9,058 bases of DNA from Synergistaceae bacterium (GTDB lineage: Bacteria > Synergistota > Synergistia > Synergistales > Aminobacteriaceae): the NCBI GenBank assembly GCA_009776565.1, contig WRNQ01000064.1:1-9058 (forward strand), in the 5' to 3' direction. A program made the position numbers and the translations under genes. How positions within the stretch are numbered: position 1 is the stretch's first letter; each line of letters opens with the position of its first letter. The notes under the pieces were generated by a model. The model saw only the letters and a program-made list of their open reading frames with translations. It made no database searches and was not told the origin of the DNA. This document shows, piece by piece, positions 1 to 7,484 of the stretch.

Positions 1-24
1 GAGCCATCGTTATGTATAATAGAA

Positions 25-63
25 TTAATTAAGCAACTGTAACAGTTCTTTTTGTGTCATCAT
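25..63 (-). pseudogene. Aborted or very short reading frame after the helicase (12 codons)
   Basis: A double ATG (61-63 and 58-60) lies 3 bases beyond the helicase stop codon and is preceded by GGAG (72-75) at an 8-base spacing, one of the better ribosome sites in the window. The frame reads MMTQKELLQLLN and then meets TAA at 25-27. The peptide looks like the amino end of an ordinary cytoplasmic protein rather than a complete product. I see two readings: the next gene of the cassette, broken by a nonsense or frameshift change soon after its start, or a short translated leader. The window ends 24 bases later, so they cannot be separated. No function can be assigned. Confidence 0.3.
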
Positions 64-66
64 GTA

Positions 67-3000
67 TTACTCTCCCATTGTCTCTATGCTATTGCCAAAA
101 CCGGCTTCTATCTTGGCTTCAAATTCGCTTTCTATATTATAAACATCTCTAATCTCCATAAACGCCCAGCGTCCATAACTCCCGAGACGGTTCACACCCG
201 GAACCCAGTAGACTTCCACAGTCTCTTTTTTCGTCTTTGCATCCTCGCCGCGATAACCTTTGATTTCAACGATCAAGCGCAAAAGGTCATTTTCTCCGCG
301 TCCGTCGTCAACTAAAATGATAAAATCCGGCAGGTAAGTTTTTTGCTCTCCTTGCAAGGTATATGGAATTTCAAAACCGAGATTGTAATTCTTCACATAT
401 GCTTTAACTTGAGGGTGTTTTTCCGCCACACGGCACAATTCTGCCTCCCATTCGCTGTCGCAAACGCACCAGTTGATATGGCAGCGGTCCGGGTTTGTCT
501 TCCAACGAGATCGCTTTGAAGTTAAAAAATTAACGTAAATCGTTGAACCTGTGGGAGTATATGGATCAAGTACAGCCGTAACTGGAGGCTCGTCGGGCTT
601 ATCCATCATCCCGGCTCTGTTAATCGCAGCATGGATTTTTTCGGCAGCCATATTAGCGAGTTTCAAATTGAGCAGCATTGCCTCGAAAGTGCCGCCGGTG
701 CATTTAAGACAAGTATCAAGCCATTGCCCGACAATTTTTTTCAGTTGGCCGAAAAGGTGAAAACGGGGAATACCGTCGGAGTCTCGCCACATATTTTGCA
801 AATAGTGATTTGTCAGTTTCATAATTAATGATGAACGGCGCGCGTCTTTCTGATATTCCACTTTGAGATTGGCTGTTTCGCCTATTATGCCCGCTTGAAG
901 GACTTCGGTAGGACCCGTGAGGTCAGGATTGAGCTCCAAAATTGAATCTTCGGTAAATTCAGCTCTAATCAGCTCCTTTGGCAGTTCCACGCGATAGCCC
1001 GCAACTCTCGGAAAACGTATTTCCAAATGATCTCTGGCGGGGCGGACAGCTTGAACTCGTACCGAGTCGACGGGCGGCGCGGGTTTTGAAATTACCGGCT
1101 TTGCCGTGAAGTCAAATGGGATACCCAACACATCGGCGTATTCCACGTTGAACAGGTTATTCTCGTTGAGTTCGTATGAACGTCGGCGCAAGGCGCGACC
1201 AATTACCTGCTCGCAGAGTAGTTGCGTTCCGAAAGCCCTCACACCGAGAATATGGGTCACAGTGTTTGCATCCCAGCCTTCAGTAAGCATTGAAACTGAC
1301 ACAACGCAACGTATATCGCCGCCTAACGTTCCCGGCTTGCCAATGGTGTTCATTACTTCCCGCAGTAGCGTCGTATCATCAATTTCTTTTCCTCGGCGAA
1401 TGTCGTCGGCTAAAGCGCCGCCGCGTTCAAGAGCTTCGCGGCGGAAGCGTTCAATCGCCTGATCATTCATTTTGCGGAAGTCGTCGCTCAATTTTTCGCC
1501 CGACTCAAGTTGTTGGCTGTCAATAAGAAGTGTTCGCGCTACTTGGCGTGGGTAACCGTTTTCATCGTAATTGCTGAAAAGTGAAAACTTACCATTAAAA
1601 AAGACGCCGCTCTCGCTGATAACATAACCGGAAATATAGTCATATACCAACTTTGAGGTTGATGTATTATTACAAACTATAATAAAACAGGGAGGTACGC
1701 CAATGTTTGCTTCCTCCCATAGCTTAAAGGTCTTTTCGTAATGACCGTACAGAGCTTTCAGAGCATTGATAAGCAGAACCCGGCTCTTTAATTCAAGAGC
1801 TTGCGGGTCGTTAAAGATGAACTTTGATCGTCGCGCTTTTGGCATGTCTTTGCCGATATGCTTCCACAGTTCGCGGAATTTAGGCATATCGTCGGCGGAA
1901 TTTGGCAGATTATCGGCTATTGGAACGCGAGGGAGTTTTACAATTCCACACTCTATGGCATCCATTAGGGAAAAGTCGCTCATTGTCCAAGGGAAAAGCG
2001 TTCCTTCCCTGTAGCCTGATCCGCGCAGGAAAAACGGTGTGGCGGACAGATCGAATACGCGTGAAATACCAAGCTTTTTTTGTACTATCTCAAGTCCTGA
2101 AATCCAAAGGCGGGCTGCTTCATTGTTTTCTAGAGCTTCTATATTGACGTCCCTTTTATCCTCGCCTTCCTGAACCTCCACATCTTTCTTATCTTTCTGA
2201 TTTTCACGATAACAGTGGTGAGCTTCGTCATTGAACACGATGATATTTTTCATGTTCATAAGACTGCCCATAACCCGTTGGAGCATTTGCCCTTCCGGTT
2301 CGACAGTATTTATGCGCTCGCCGCGCCTGCCATTGATCAGTGCGCGTCCGGCGCTTGAAAGCTCTGTTTTCTCGCGTTGTTTGAATGCATGAAAATTCGT
2401 GATGATAATTTTTGCTTTTTGAATATCAAGGAGCATATCTGCTGGGAGCAGTTCTCTGGACTGGTAATAGCTATCCACATCTGCGGGCAGCAAAACCCGT
2501 AAACGGTCTTTAATGGTTATGCCCGGCGTAACAACAAGAAAACCGCAGGTAAATCTTCTGCTGTTGGGATAACGCGCAAAATTTATCGTCTGCCATGCAA
2601 TAAGCATAGCCATGACTGTAGTCTTCCCAGCGCCGGTTGCAAGCTTCAGAGCAAGGCGCGGGAGTCCGGGATTCGCTTCTTCGTTGGCGGTTCTAAGGCA
2701 CTCAATAAACTTTTCGCCTTTCTTTCCGGCGAGGGACGCTACTTCAGTCAACCAAATTGCTGTTTCCACAGCTTCCAGTTGGCAAAAAAAAGGGCGGAAT
2801 CCACTGAATTTATGATGCCGCCAATGCTGAAGAAGGCGCGCTGTTTCCGGCGTTACTTTCCAATGTTTTGGGTCTTCATTCCTCCAGTTTCCTACAATAT
2901 CTCGCAATTCATTAATGACGGCGGTAAGCTCATATTGTTGGTCTTCGGTAGAGATTGCTTTTGCTATATCGTCTTCAAAAAGATTCTGTTGTTTGTTTCT

Positions 3001-3165
3001 TGACTTTAATTTCTGAGGATTGGGTATCGGCGTGATGAAACTGGCCGGACGCCGGTATTTGTTAATTTCATGGGTCGGCTGACCTGCTTCGTCAAGATTC
3101 CAATGGCAAGTCGGTTCGCTATATGGCGAATTTAGTATAGGCTGGTCAAAAAAAGGATTGCTCAT
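67..3165 (-). CDS. Type III restriction-like DEAD/DEAH helicase-nuclease (Res subunit, resembles BPTD_3080 family)
   Basis: A 1032-residue predicted cytoplasmic DNA-dependent ATPase and endonuclease. Visible in order: an N-terminal family segment (SNPFFDQPILNSPY, residues 2-15); Walker A ATGAGKTT (176-183); DEAH (313-316) followed by a charged lysine/glutamate stretch; motif III SAT (374-376); TEGWDAN (628-634, motif V); QVIGRALRR (653-661, motif VI, arginine fingers). Near the C-terminus, E905/E907, PDF (946-948) and EIKG (967-970) form a PD-(D/E)xK-like nuclease site as in type III Res proteins. All key helicase and nuclease residues appear present and no frameshift is seen, so the protein looks active. 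The start is supported by AAGGA (3176-3180) with a 10-base spacer. It lies 15 bases after the small frame at 3181-3318 and presumably shares its transcript. Type III Res proteins normally need a Mod methyltransferase for site recognition; none is visible here. The family name is from memory of its N-terminus; the helicase-nuclease assignment is firm. Confidence 0.93.
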   Translation of the reverse strand: MSNPFFDQPILNSPYSEPTCHWNLDEAGQPTHEINKYRRPASFITPIPNPQKLKSRNKQQNLFEDDIAKAISTEDQQYELTAVINELRDIVGNWRNEDPKHWKVTPETARLLQHWRHHKFSGFRPFFCQLEAVETAIWLTEVASLAGKKGEKFIECLRTANEEANPGLPRLALKLATGAGKTTVMAMLIAWQTINFARYPNSRRFTCGFLVVTPGITIKDRLRVLLPADVDSYYQSRELLPADMLLDIQKAKIIITNFHAFKQREKTELSSAGRALINGRRGERINTVEPEGQMLQRVMGSLMNMKNIIVFNDEAHHCYRENQKDKKDVEVQEGEDKRDVNIEALENNEAARLWISGLEIVQKKLGISRVFDLSATPFFLRGSGYREGTLFPWTMSDFSLMDAIECGIVKLPRVPIADNLPNSADDMPKFRELWKHIGKDMPKARRSKFIFNDPQALELKSRVLLINALKALYGHYEKTFKLWEEANIGVPPCFIIVCNNTSTSKLVYDYISGYVISESGVFFNGKFSLFSNYDENGYPRQVARTLLIDSQQLESGEKLSDDFRKMNDQAIERFRREALERGGALADDIRRGKEIDDTTLLREVMNTIGKPGTLGGDIRCVVSVSMLTEGWDANTVTHILGVRAFGTQLLCEQVIGRALRRRSYELNENNLFNVEYADVLGIPFDFTAKPVISKPAPPVDSVRVQAVRPARDHLEIRFPRVAGYRVELPKELIRAEFTEDSILELNPDLTGPTEVLQAGIIGETANLKVEYQKDARRSSLIMKLTNHYLQNMWRDSDGIPRFHLFGQLKKIVGQWLDTCLKCTGGTFEAMLLNLKLANMAAEKIHAAINRAGMMDKPDEPPVTAVLDPYTPTGSTIYVNFLTSKRSRWKTNPDRCHINWCVCDSEWEAELCRVAEKHPQVKAYVKNYNLGFEIPYTLQGEQKTYLPDFIILVDDGRGENDLLRLIVEIKGYRGEDAKTKKETVEVYWVPGVNRLGSYGRWAFMEIRDVYNIESEFEAKIEAGFGNSIETMGE

Positions 3166-3175
3166 GTTTATTACG

Positions 3176-3180
3176 TCCTT
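3176..3180 (-). promoter_or_regulatory. Ribosome binding site of the helicase-nuclease gene
   Basis: AAGGA lies 10 bases before the ATG at 3163-3165 and directly abuts the TAA (3181-3183) of the preceding small frame. It fixes the helicase start. Ribosomes finishing the small frame would stop right at this site, so translation of the two could be coupled. Confidence 0.6.
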
Positions 3181-3318
3181 TTATGTAAGTTCCCGCAGAC
3201 GGCGTATGCAACGTTCCAAGCTCGGGGCGCAACGCATGGCGGCTTCAATATTCCAAGGAAGCAGTCGCGCTGCAATGTTTTCTTCCATATAACCCTCGGC
3301 TATTAAGTAAATGATCAT
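3181..3318 (-). CDS. 45-residue frame between ATPase and helicase, TOPRIM/DUF4276-like N-terminus, probably an internally deleted remnant
   Basis: The ATG (3316-3318) comes 2 bases after the ATPase stop codon (3321-3323), the spacing expected for translational coupling; there is no clear Shine-Dalgarno. The start, MIIYLIAEGYMEENIAARLL, fits the first TOPRIM motif: a hydrophobic strand, then EG (residues 8-9) and EE (12-13), then an amphipathic helix, as in DUF4276 proteins that often sit directly after AAA ATPases. A full DUF4276 protein has roughly 200 residues, but here the frame ends after 45. The rest (AAMRCAP, then ERCIRRLREL) vaguely resembles the C-terminal helix of that family, which would suggest an in-frame internal deletion. 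The later TOPRIM DxD motif is absent, so catalysis is unlikely. An alternative start at the internal ATG (residue 11, 3286-3288) has GAGGG upstream but would lose the motif. The family link is inference from a short match. Confidence 0.45.
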   Translation of the reverse strand: MIIYLIAEGYMEENIAARLLPWNIEAAMRCAPSLERCIRRLRELT

Positions 3319-3320
3319 GG

Positions 3321-4457
3321 CTAAAACAAAAGTGGTAATTGTTCAACTCTGGGAGGGCGTGTTTTTGGCAGAAAAACCTCTGCCGCGCTAAGCCCTCCAT
3401 TCATGAGCTCTATATCTTGTTCATCAGCCGTTCGGATTATTGTGCCCTCAGCAGCTTGCTCCAGTCGCAAAACTTCGTTAGCGCCTATTCCAGGCATGGA
3501 CAGCATGGCCTCGGCATGGGTGGTGATAAAAATTTGTCTCGCCTTTTTTCTGGTTCTATCCAGACGCGCGAATATTCCCGGTAATTGTCTTATTATGTCC
3601 TCATGCAGTGAAAGTTCCGGTTCTTCCAGTAAGAGCGGATGATCTTCCGTGGCGTCAAAAATAGACCAGAGCAAAGTAAGCAGGCGCAATGTACCGTCAG
3701 AAAAAGCCGCCTCGTTTTGATAAGCGCCGTAAGTGCGCCAATGTTCATAATTGACTTTGAGATGCGGAAGCCCTGTGGCTTTATCCTGTTCGACAGAAAG
3801 ATTGCTCAACTGAGGCACAGCAATAGTTAAGGCTTCATTAATTTTTTTGAGCCTTGCATCGCGCGTTTTCTGTGGAGTATTCCAAATTTGTGATACAAGA
3901 TCTCTGCCGTATGGATCATTTTTGCTAGGAGATGGTGAAAAGTTTTGAGGGTCGCGCACTAACTGCGGAAGAATATGCCTGTATTGGATTGATGAAAAAA
4001 AATCGGCAATGGCGCGAAAATCTTTATTTGCGTTGATTTGCTGTAAAGCTGTCTGCGATAGTCTCATTTCGTCCGCTTTATCATCAGAGTTAGGACGCAT
4101 TAATAATTGGGTTGTCTTGCCGCTTTCAGTCAAATGTACATTTTCTTTTGTAATCCTTGGTTCGCCATTTCTATCTTTGAAAGAAAGCTCATACTCCCAT
4201 GTATCGCTTAAATTCACGGCAATACTAACATCGGGCTGTTTTCTTGCACACAGGTAGCGAACTGCCTTCATACCGCCGCGCACGGCCACAGCTTTTTTTA
4301 GACCGTCCTGCACAATATCGCGTAAAAAACGTAAAGCATCAAGAAAGTTTGATTTCCCTGACGCATTAGGACCAATTATAAAAACGCGTTTTCCACATTC
4401 CGCGCAAACATCGCCAAAATTTTTCCAGTTTTTCAACTGAATTCGCTTAATAATCAT
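3321..4457 (-). CDS. RecF/OLD-like AAA family ATPase (AAA_21 type), no nuclease domain
   Basis: A 378-residue ABC-class ATPase of the type found in anti-phage modules. Visible: N-terminal strand and KNWKNFG (residues 9-15); Walker A GPNASGKSN (29-37); a middle segment (about 90-245) with basic and helical stretches; a signature-like FSDGTLR (252-258); Walker B with catalytic glutamate LLLEEPELSLH (275-285); and an H-loop ITTH (311-314). All nucleotide-binding elements are intact. The protein ends soon after the ATPase fold (last residues PLLF), so the C-terminal TOPRIM nuclease of OLD proteins is absent; a separate partner would be expected, and the short frame immediately downstream may be what remains of it. 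The gene begins 9 bases after the glyS stop, with only a weak purine stretch (AAAGGG) upstream, so it probably depends on read-through from glyQS. It could instead serve DNA repair or SMC-like roles, but its place beside a restriction helicase argues for defence. Confidence 0.88.
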   Translation of the reverse strand: MIIKRIQLKNWKNFGDVCAECGKRVFIIGPNASGKSNFLDALRFLRDIVQDGLKKAVAVRGGMKAVRYLCARKQPDVSIAVNLSDTWEYELSFKDRNGEPRITKENVHLTESGKTTQLLMRPNSDDKADEMRLSQTALQQINANKDFRAIADFFSSIQYRHILPQLVRDPQNFSPSPSKNDPYGRDLVSQIWNTPQKTRDARLKKINEALTIAVPQLSNLSVEQDKATGLPHLKVNYEHWRTYGAYQNEAAFSDGTLRLLTLLWSIFDATEDHPLLLEEPELSLHEDIIRQLPGIFARLDRTRKKARQIFITTHAEAMLSMPGIGANEVLRLEQAAEGTIIRTADEQDIELMNGGLSAAEVFLPKTRPPRVEQLPLLF

Positions 4458-4466
4458 TGGATGACT

Positions 4467-6557
4467 TTACCCTTTCAGCACCCAAATGTCGCCCACTTTC
4501 ATGAACAATCCGTTGCATTTTGCAAGAAGGCGAATTCTGTTGGTTCTGATATTTTCGTCCTTATCCATGACGAGCACGTCTTCAAAAAATGACGATATGC
4601 TGGGAGAAAGCTCCGCAAGGCAATTTGTCAGAGAAGTCCAGTCGCTTGTGGCTAACGCGTCATTTACTTTGCCCGATACTTCCCCGATTGCGTCAAATAG
4701 TATGGTTTCCGCTTCTTTTGTGAACAATTCCGGGTTGACTTCATTTTCTCCGGACTCGGGCCCTGATTTTGACAGTATATTCTTTACCCTAACGGCAGAT
4801 AATATAAGCTCGTCAAACCATTTTTCGTTTCTCACTTTAACCAGAGCTTCTATGAATCTCTGAGCTTGAAGAGGGCGGGCGCCTGTTACGGAAACTGAAA
4901 GCGATGCTATACCATGATCGTAACCCTTTTCCTTAAACTGGATCAACAAGCGCGTTCTTAAGAATGACAATATTTTTTCAACAATTTCTTTTGAAACATC
5001 GTTCAGAGCGGCTGATTTATCGACCAATTCAAATAGGTCGACATCAAGTTTGCGATCCCAAATAATTTCGTTGATGCAGCGCGCAGCGCGTCTTAAGCCA
5101 TACGGGTCCTGAGAGCCTGTAGGCTCAAATCCAATCTTATGACACATCACTACTGTATTTGTCCTGTCAGCTATCCCTAAAATAGCTCCAACATCATCAC
5201 CCGGTGTGTCATCGCCGGCAAATTTTGGTAGATATTGCTCATATATAGCAACGGCAACCCTTGAAGACTCGCCATTTTTAAGAGCATATTCGCGTCCCAT
5301 AATTCCCTGTAATTCAGGAAATTCATAAACCATGTTAGAAACAAGATCCGCTTTGGAAAGAAAAGCGGCTCTATCAACCAAATTGGAAATATCGTCTTTT
5401 TTGAGCATTTTACATAGCTCAATAGCAATCTTTTGTGTTTTTATGACTTTATCGTATACGCTTCCCAATTTTTCCTGAAAAACTATTGATTTTAATTTTT
5501 CAACGTTTGCCGCAAGAGGATATTTAAGATCTTCCCGCCAGAAAAAAGCGGCGTCTTCGAGCCTTGCTTTGAGAACTCTTTCGTTCCCTGTGCGTACAAC
5601 GTTCATATCGGTCGCGCGATTATTGCTAACTCCAATAAAAGAGTTGACTAAGCCCCCTTTTTCATTACGAACGGCAAAATACTTCTGGTTTTTTTTCATG
5701 GTAGTAGTCAGAACTTCCTGTGGTATTTCAAGATATCTGACGTCAAATGAGCCAACAAAAGGAACGGGAAATTCAACAAGATATAAGTTCTCTTCTATTA
5801 CTCCGGGATCAAGCTCAATCGAACCGCGAATATCGTTTTCCAACTGTGCTATGCCCGCAAGCATCTTTTGCTTTCGCTTTTTCTGATCAATTATGACATA
5901 ATTATCATACAATATTCCCAAAAACTCAGCAGCGTCATGTATCTCAATTTTTTTAGACCCCATAAATCTATGACCCGATGTAATCCGGCCACTTTTCAAT
6001 CCGCCGTATTCAAATTCAATAACATGCTTATCAGCAAGAGCCAATATCCAACGGATTGGTCTGGCAAACCGAACCGTTGTGTCCTTCCAGTACATGCTTT
6101 TAGGAAAAACCAGTTTACTTAAGACTGAGCTGAATATCTGAGGAAATAGTTCCATGGATTTTTTTCCTACTTCCTTGGTTTCCGCGCAAAGATACTTCAC
6201 TCCGTCAATTATTTGCTCACTAAGCTCATTCACGCTCATTCCTTTGCTTTTAGCAAATCCAAAAGCGGCTGGCGTTGGCTCGCCATAATCATTGAAGGCA
6301 TTTTTCCATGATGGCCCCTTAAAAGAAGCAACCAGATCCTCCTGTTTTTCATTAACATTACTTAATAAAATAACCAATCTACGGGGAGTGGCATAAACTG
6401 TAATCTCCTGAAAACTAATTCTTAAAGCTACCATATCTTCTCTGGTCAATCTTTCCGTAGCTTCAATGATGTCAGGAAGAAATCCTGAGGGAATTTCCTC
6501 CGTACCAATTTCTATTATCACATTTTTGTATACGGGGGCTGCATTTTGAGTGTTCAT
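4467..6557 (-). CDS. glyS: Glycyl-tRNA synthetase beta subunit
   Basis: The beta chain of the alpha2-beta2 bacterial enzyme; with GlyQ it joins glycine to tRNA-Gly in the cytoplasm, and beta supplies most of the tRNA binding. The 696-residue length is normal. Visible: IEIGTEEIPSGFLPD near residue 15; ARPIRWIL (165-172); a segment like SKADLVSNMVYEFPELQG (about 401-418) in the HD-like region; DPYGLRRAA (484-492), a strongly conserved block; and a C-terminal anticodon-binding (DALR-like) helical part (about 580-690). The ATG at 6555-6557 is chosen because GGAGGT lies 8 bases upstream and the homology begins just after it; an in-frame ATG at 6620 lies inside glyQ and would add 21 residues unlike the family. 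The start is 2 bases beyond the glyQ stop, so the two are surely co-translated. Only 9 bases separate its stop from the ATPase gene. No defect seen. Confidence 0.97.
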   Translation of the reverse strand: MNTQNAAPVYKNVIIEIGTEEIPSGFLPDIIEATERLTREDMVALRISFQEITVYATPRRLVILLSNVNEKQEDLVASFKGPSWKNAFNDYGEPTPAAFGFAKSKGMSVNELSEQIIDGVKYLCAETKEVGKKSMELFPQIFSSVLSKLVFPKSMYWKDTTVRFARPIRWILALADKHVIEFEYGGLKSGRITSGHRFMGSKKIEIHDAAEFLGILYDNYVIIDQKKRKQKMLAGIAQLENDIRGSIELDPGVIEENLYLVEFPVPFVGSFDVRYLEIPQEVLTTTMKKNQKYFAVRNEKGGLVNSFIGVSNNRATDMNVVRTGNERVLKARLEDAAFFWREDLKYPLAANVEKLKSIVFQEKLGSVYDKVIKTQKIAIELCKMLKKDDISNLVDRAAFLSKADLVSNMVYEFPELQGIMGREYALKNGESSRVAVAIYEQYLPKFAGDDTPGDDVGAILGIADRTNTVVMCHKIGFEPTGSQDPYGLRRAARCINEIIWDRKLDVDLFELVDKSAALNDVSKEIVEKILSFLRTRLLIQFKEKGYDHGIASLSVSVTGARPLQAQRFIEALVKVRNEKWFDELILSAVRVKNILSKSGPESGENEVNPELFTKEAETILFDAIGEVSGKVNDALATSDWTSLTNCLAELSPSISSFFEDVLVMDKDENIRTNRIRLLAKCNGLFMKVGDIWVLKG

Positions 6558-6559
6558 AA

Positions 6560-7441
6560 TTATTGACCTCCAAATTTGTTCATGAGCGGGTATCCCATTG
6601 AACCGCGTTTTTCGGTCCAAGCCTCACAACAGCGGCACGCAAGCGCCCTTATTCGTCCGATGTACCCCGTTCTCTCCGTGACGCTAATAGCATTACGGGC
6701 ATCAAGCAAATTAAATGTATGCGAACATTTCAAGACATAGTCGTAAGCGGGCTGAATAAATCCGGCGTCAAGAATTCTGTTTGCCTCAGCTTCATACATT
6801 GAAAACACCTGAAGAAGCATTTTTATGTCGGCAATTTCAAAGTTATAATGAGAATTTTCAATCTCTCCGCTAAGGTGAACATCCCCGTACGTAATTTTGT
6901 CCACCCAGGTAAGGTCATATACGCTTTCAACTTTTTGAACATACATAGCTATGCGCTCTATGCCATAAGTTATCTCAGCCGGGACCAACTCCATATCAAC
7001 TCCGCCCAACTGCTGAAAATATGTGAATTGAGTTATCTCCATCCCGTCAAGCCAAACTTCCCATCCAAGTCCCCATGCGCCGATAGTCGGAGACTCCCAG
7101 TCATCCTCCACGAACCTTATGTCATGTTCAGACGGGTCAATGCCAAGGGATACAAGGCTTCCAATATATAAATCAATGATATTGTCAGGCGCCGGTTTAA
7201 TAATGACCTGATATTGGTAATAATGTTGAAGCCTGTTGGGGTTTTTGCCATAGCGCCCGTCTGTTGGCCTCCTTGAAGGTTCAACATAAGCAACGCGCCA
7301 GGGTTCCGGCCCCAGCGCTCTGAGGCTGGTTGCAGGGTTCATCGTCCCCGCTCCCACTTCTATATCATAAGGCTGTTGGATAATACATCCTTTGTCCGAC
7401 CAAAATCGCTCCAAACGGAAAAAAATATCCTGAAATTGCAT
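6560..7441 (-). CDS. glyQ: Glycyl-tRNA synthetase alpha subunit
   Basis: The catalytic class II chain that activates glycine with ATP and, with GlyS, charges tRNA-Gly. The 293-residue length is typical. Visible: [17 protein letters not shown] (residues 22-38); the motif 2 region [16 protein letters not shown] (50-65) followed by [32 protein letters not shown] (110-129) and [11 protein letters not shown] (134-144), both near-invariant in the family; and motif 3 GIERIAMY (160-167). The start is fixed by AGAGGAGG (7449-7456) 7 bases upstream. It lies 38 bases after the ogg stop codon and 2 bases before glyS. The last codons (Gly-Gly-Gln) also encode the glyS Shine-Dalgarno. Intact and unremarkable. 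Confidence 0.98.
   Translation of the reverse strand: MQFQDIFFRLERFWSDKGCIIQQPYDIEVGAGTMNPATSLRALGPEPWRVAYVEPSRRPTDGRYGKNPNRLQHYYQYQVIIKPAPDNIIDLYIGSLVSLGIDPSEHDIRFVEDDWESPTIGAWGLGWEVWLDGMEITQFTYFQQLGGVDMELVPAEITYGIERIAMYVQKVESVYDLTWVDKITYGDVHLSGEIENSHYNFEIADIKMLLQVFSMYEAEANRILDAGFIQPAYDYVLKCSHTFNLLDARNAISVTERTGYIGRIRALACRCCEAWTEKRGSMGYPLMNKFGGQ
6566..6571 (-). promoter_or_regulatory. glyS ribosome binding site inside the 3' end of glyQ
   Basis: GGAGGT is made by the last glycine codons of glyQ and lies 8 bases before the ATG at 6555-6557. It decides the glyS start against the upstream in-frame ATG at 6620. Confidence 0.7.
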
Positions 7442-7448
7442 TACGTTG

Positions 7449-7456
7449 CCTCCTCT
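7449..7456 (-). promoter_or_regulatory. glyQ ribosome binding site
   Basis: AGAGGAGG at a 7-base spacing from the glyQ ATG, the strongest Shine-Dalgarno match in the window, consistent with a highly translated housekeeping gene. Confidence 0.75.
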
Positions 7457-7478
7457 TGAAATATAATATCTCCCGACA

Positions 7479-7484
7479 ATTATA
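7479..7484 (-). promoter_or_regulatory. Possible -10 element of an internal glyQS promoter
   Basis: TATAAT, a perfect match to the sigma-70 -10 consensus, overlaps the ogg stop codon and would start a transcript about 30 bases before glyQ. No good -35 box is seen 16-18 bases upstream, and the stretch is AT-rich, so chance is a real possibility. If genuine, glyQS and the downstream ATPase and helicase genes could be transcribed separately from the dCMP deaminase promoter. Confidence 0.25.

Noticed and set aside
35..47. The palindrome AACTGTAACAGTT followed by CTTTTT on the plus strand, resembling a terminator
   Set aside because: The stem is only 5-6 bp with a 1-3 base loop, no plus-strand gene precedes it, and it falls inside the short minus-strand frame.
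3216..3242. CGGGGCGCAA and GGCGGCTT inside the 45-codon frame, both also found in the palindrome at 8965-9051
   Set aside because: Matches of 8-10 bases are expected by chance in a window this size; the two words are also in different relative order and orientation, so they do not show an inserted repeat copy.
67..4457. Gabija system (GajA/GajB)
   Set aside because: The ATPase lacks the fused TOPRIM domain of GajA, and the helicase is a type III Res-like DEAH protein with a C-terminal nuclease, not a UvrD-like GajB.
5177..5428. An 83-codon minus-strand frame inside glyS
   Set aside because: It is a shadow in another frame of an intact, strongly conserved glyS segment.
6558..6620. An extended glyS start at the ATG near 6620
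   Set aside because: It would overlap glyQ by 61 bases and add residues unlike the family; the ATG at 6557 has a strong Shine-Dalgarno.
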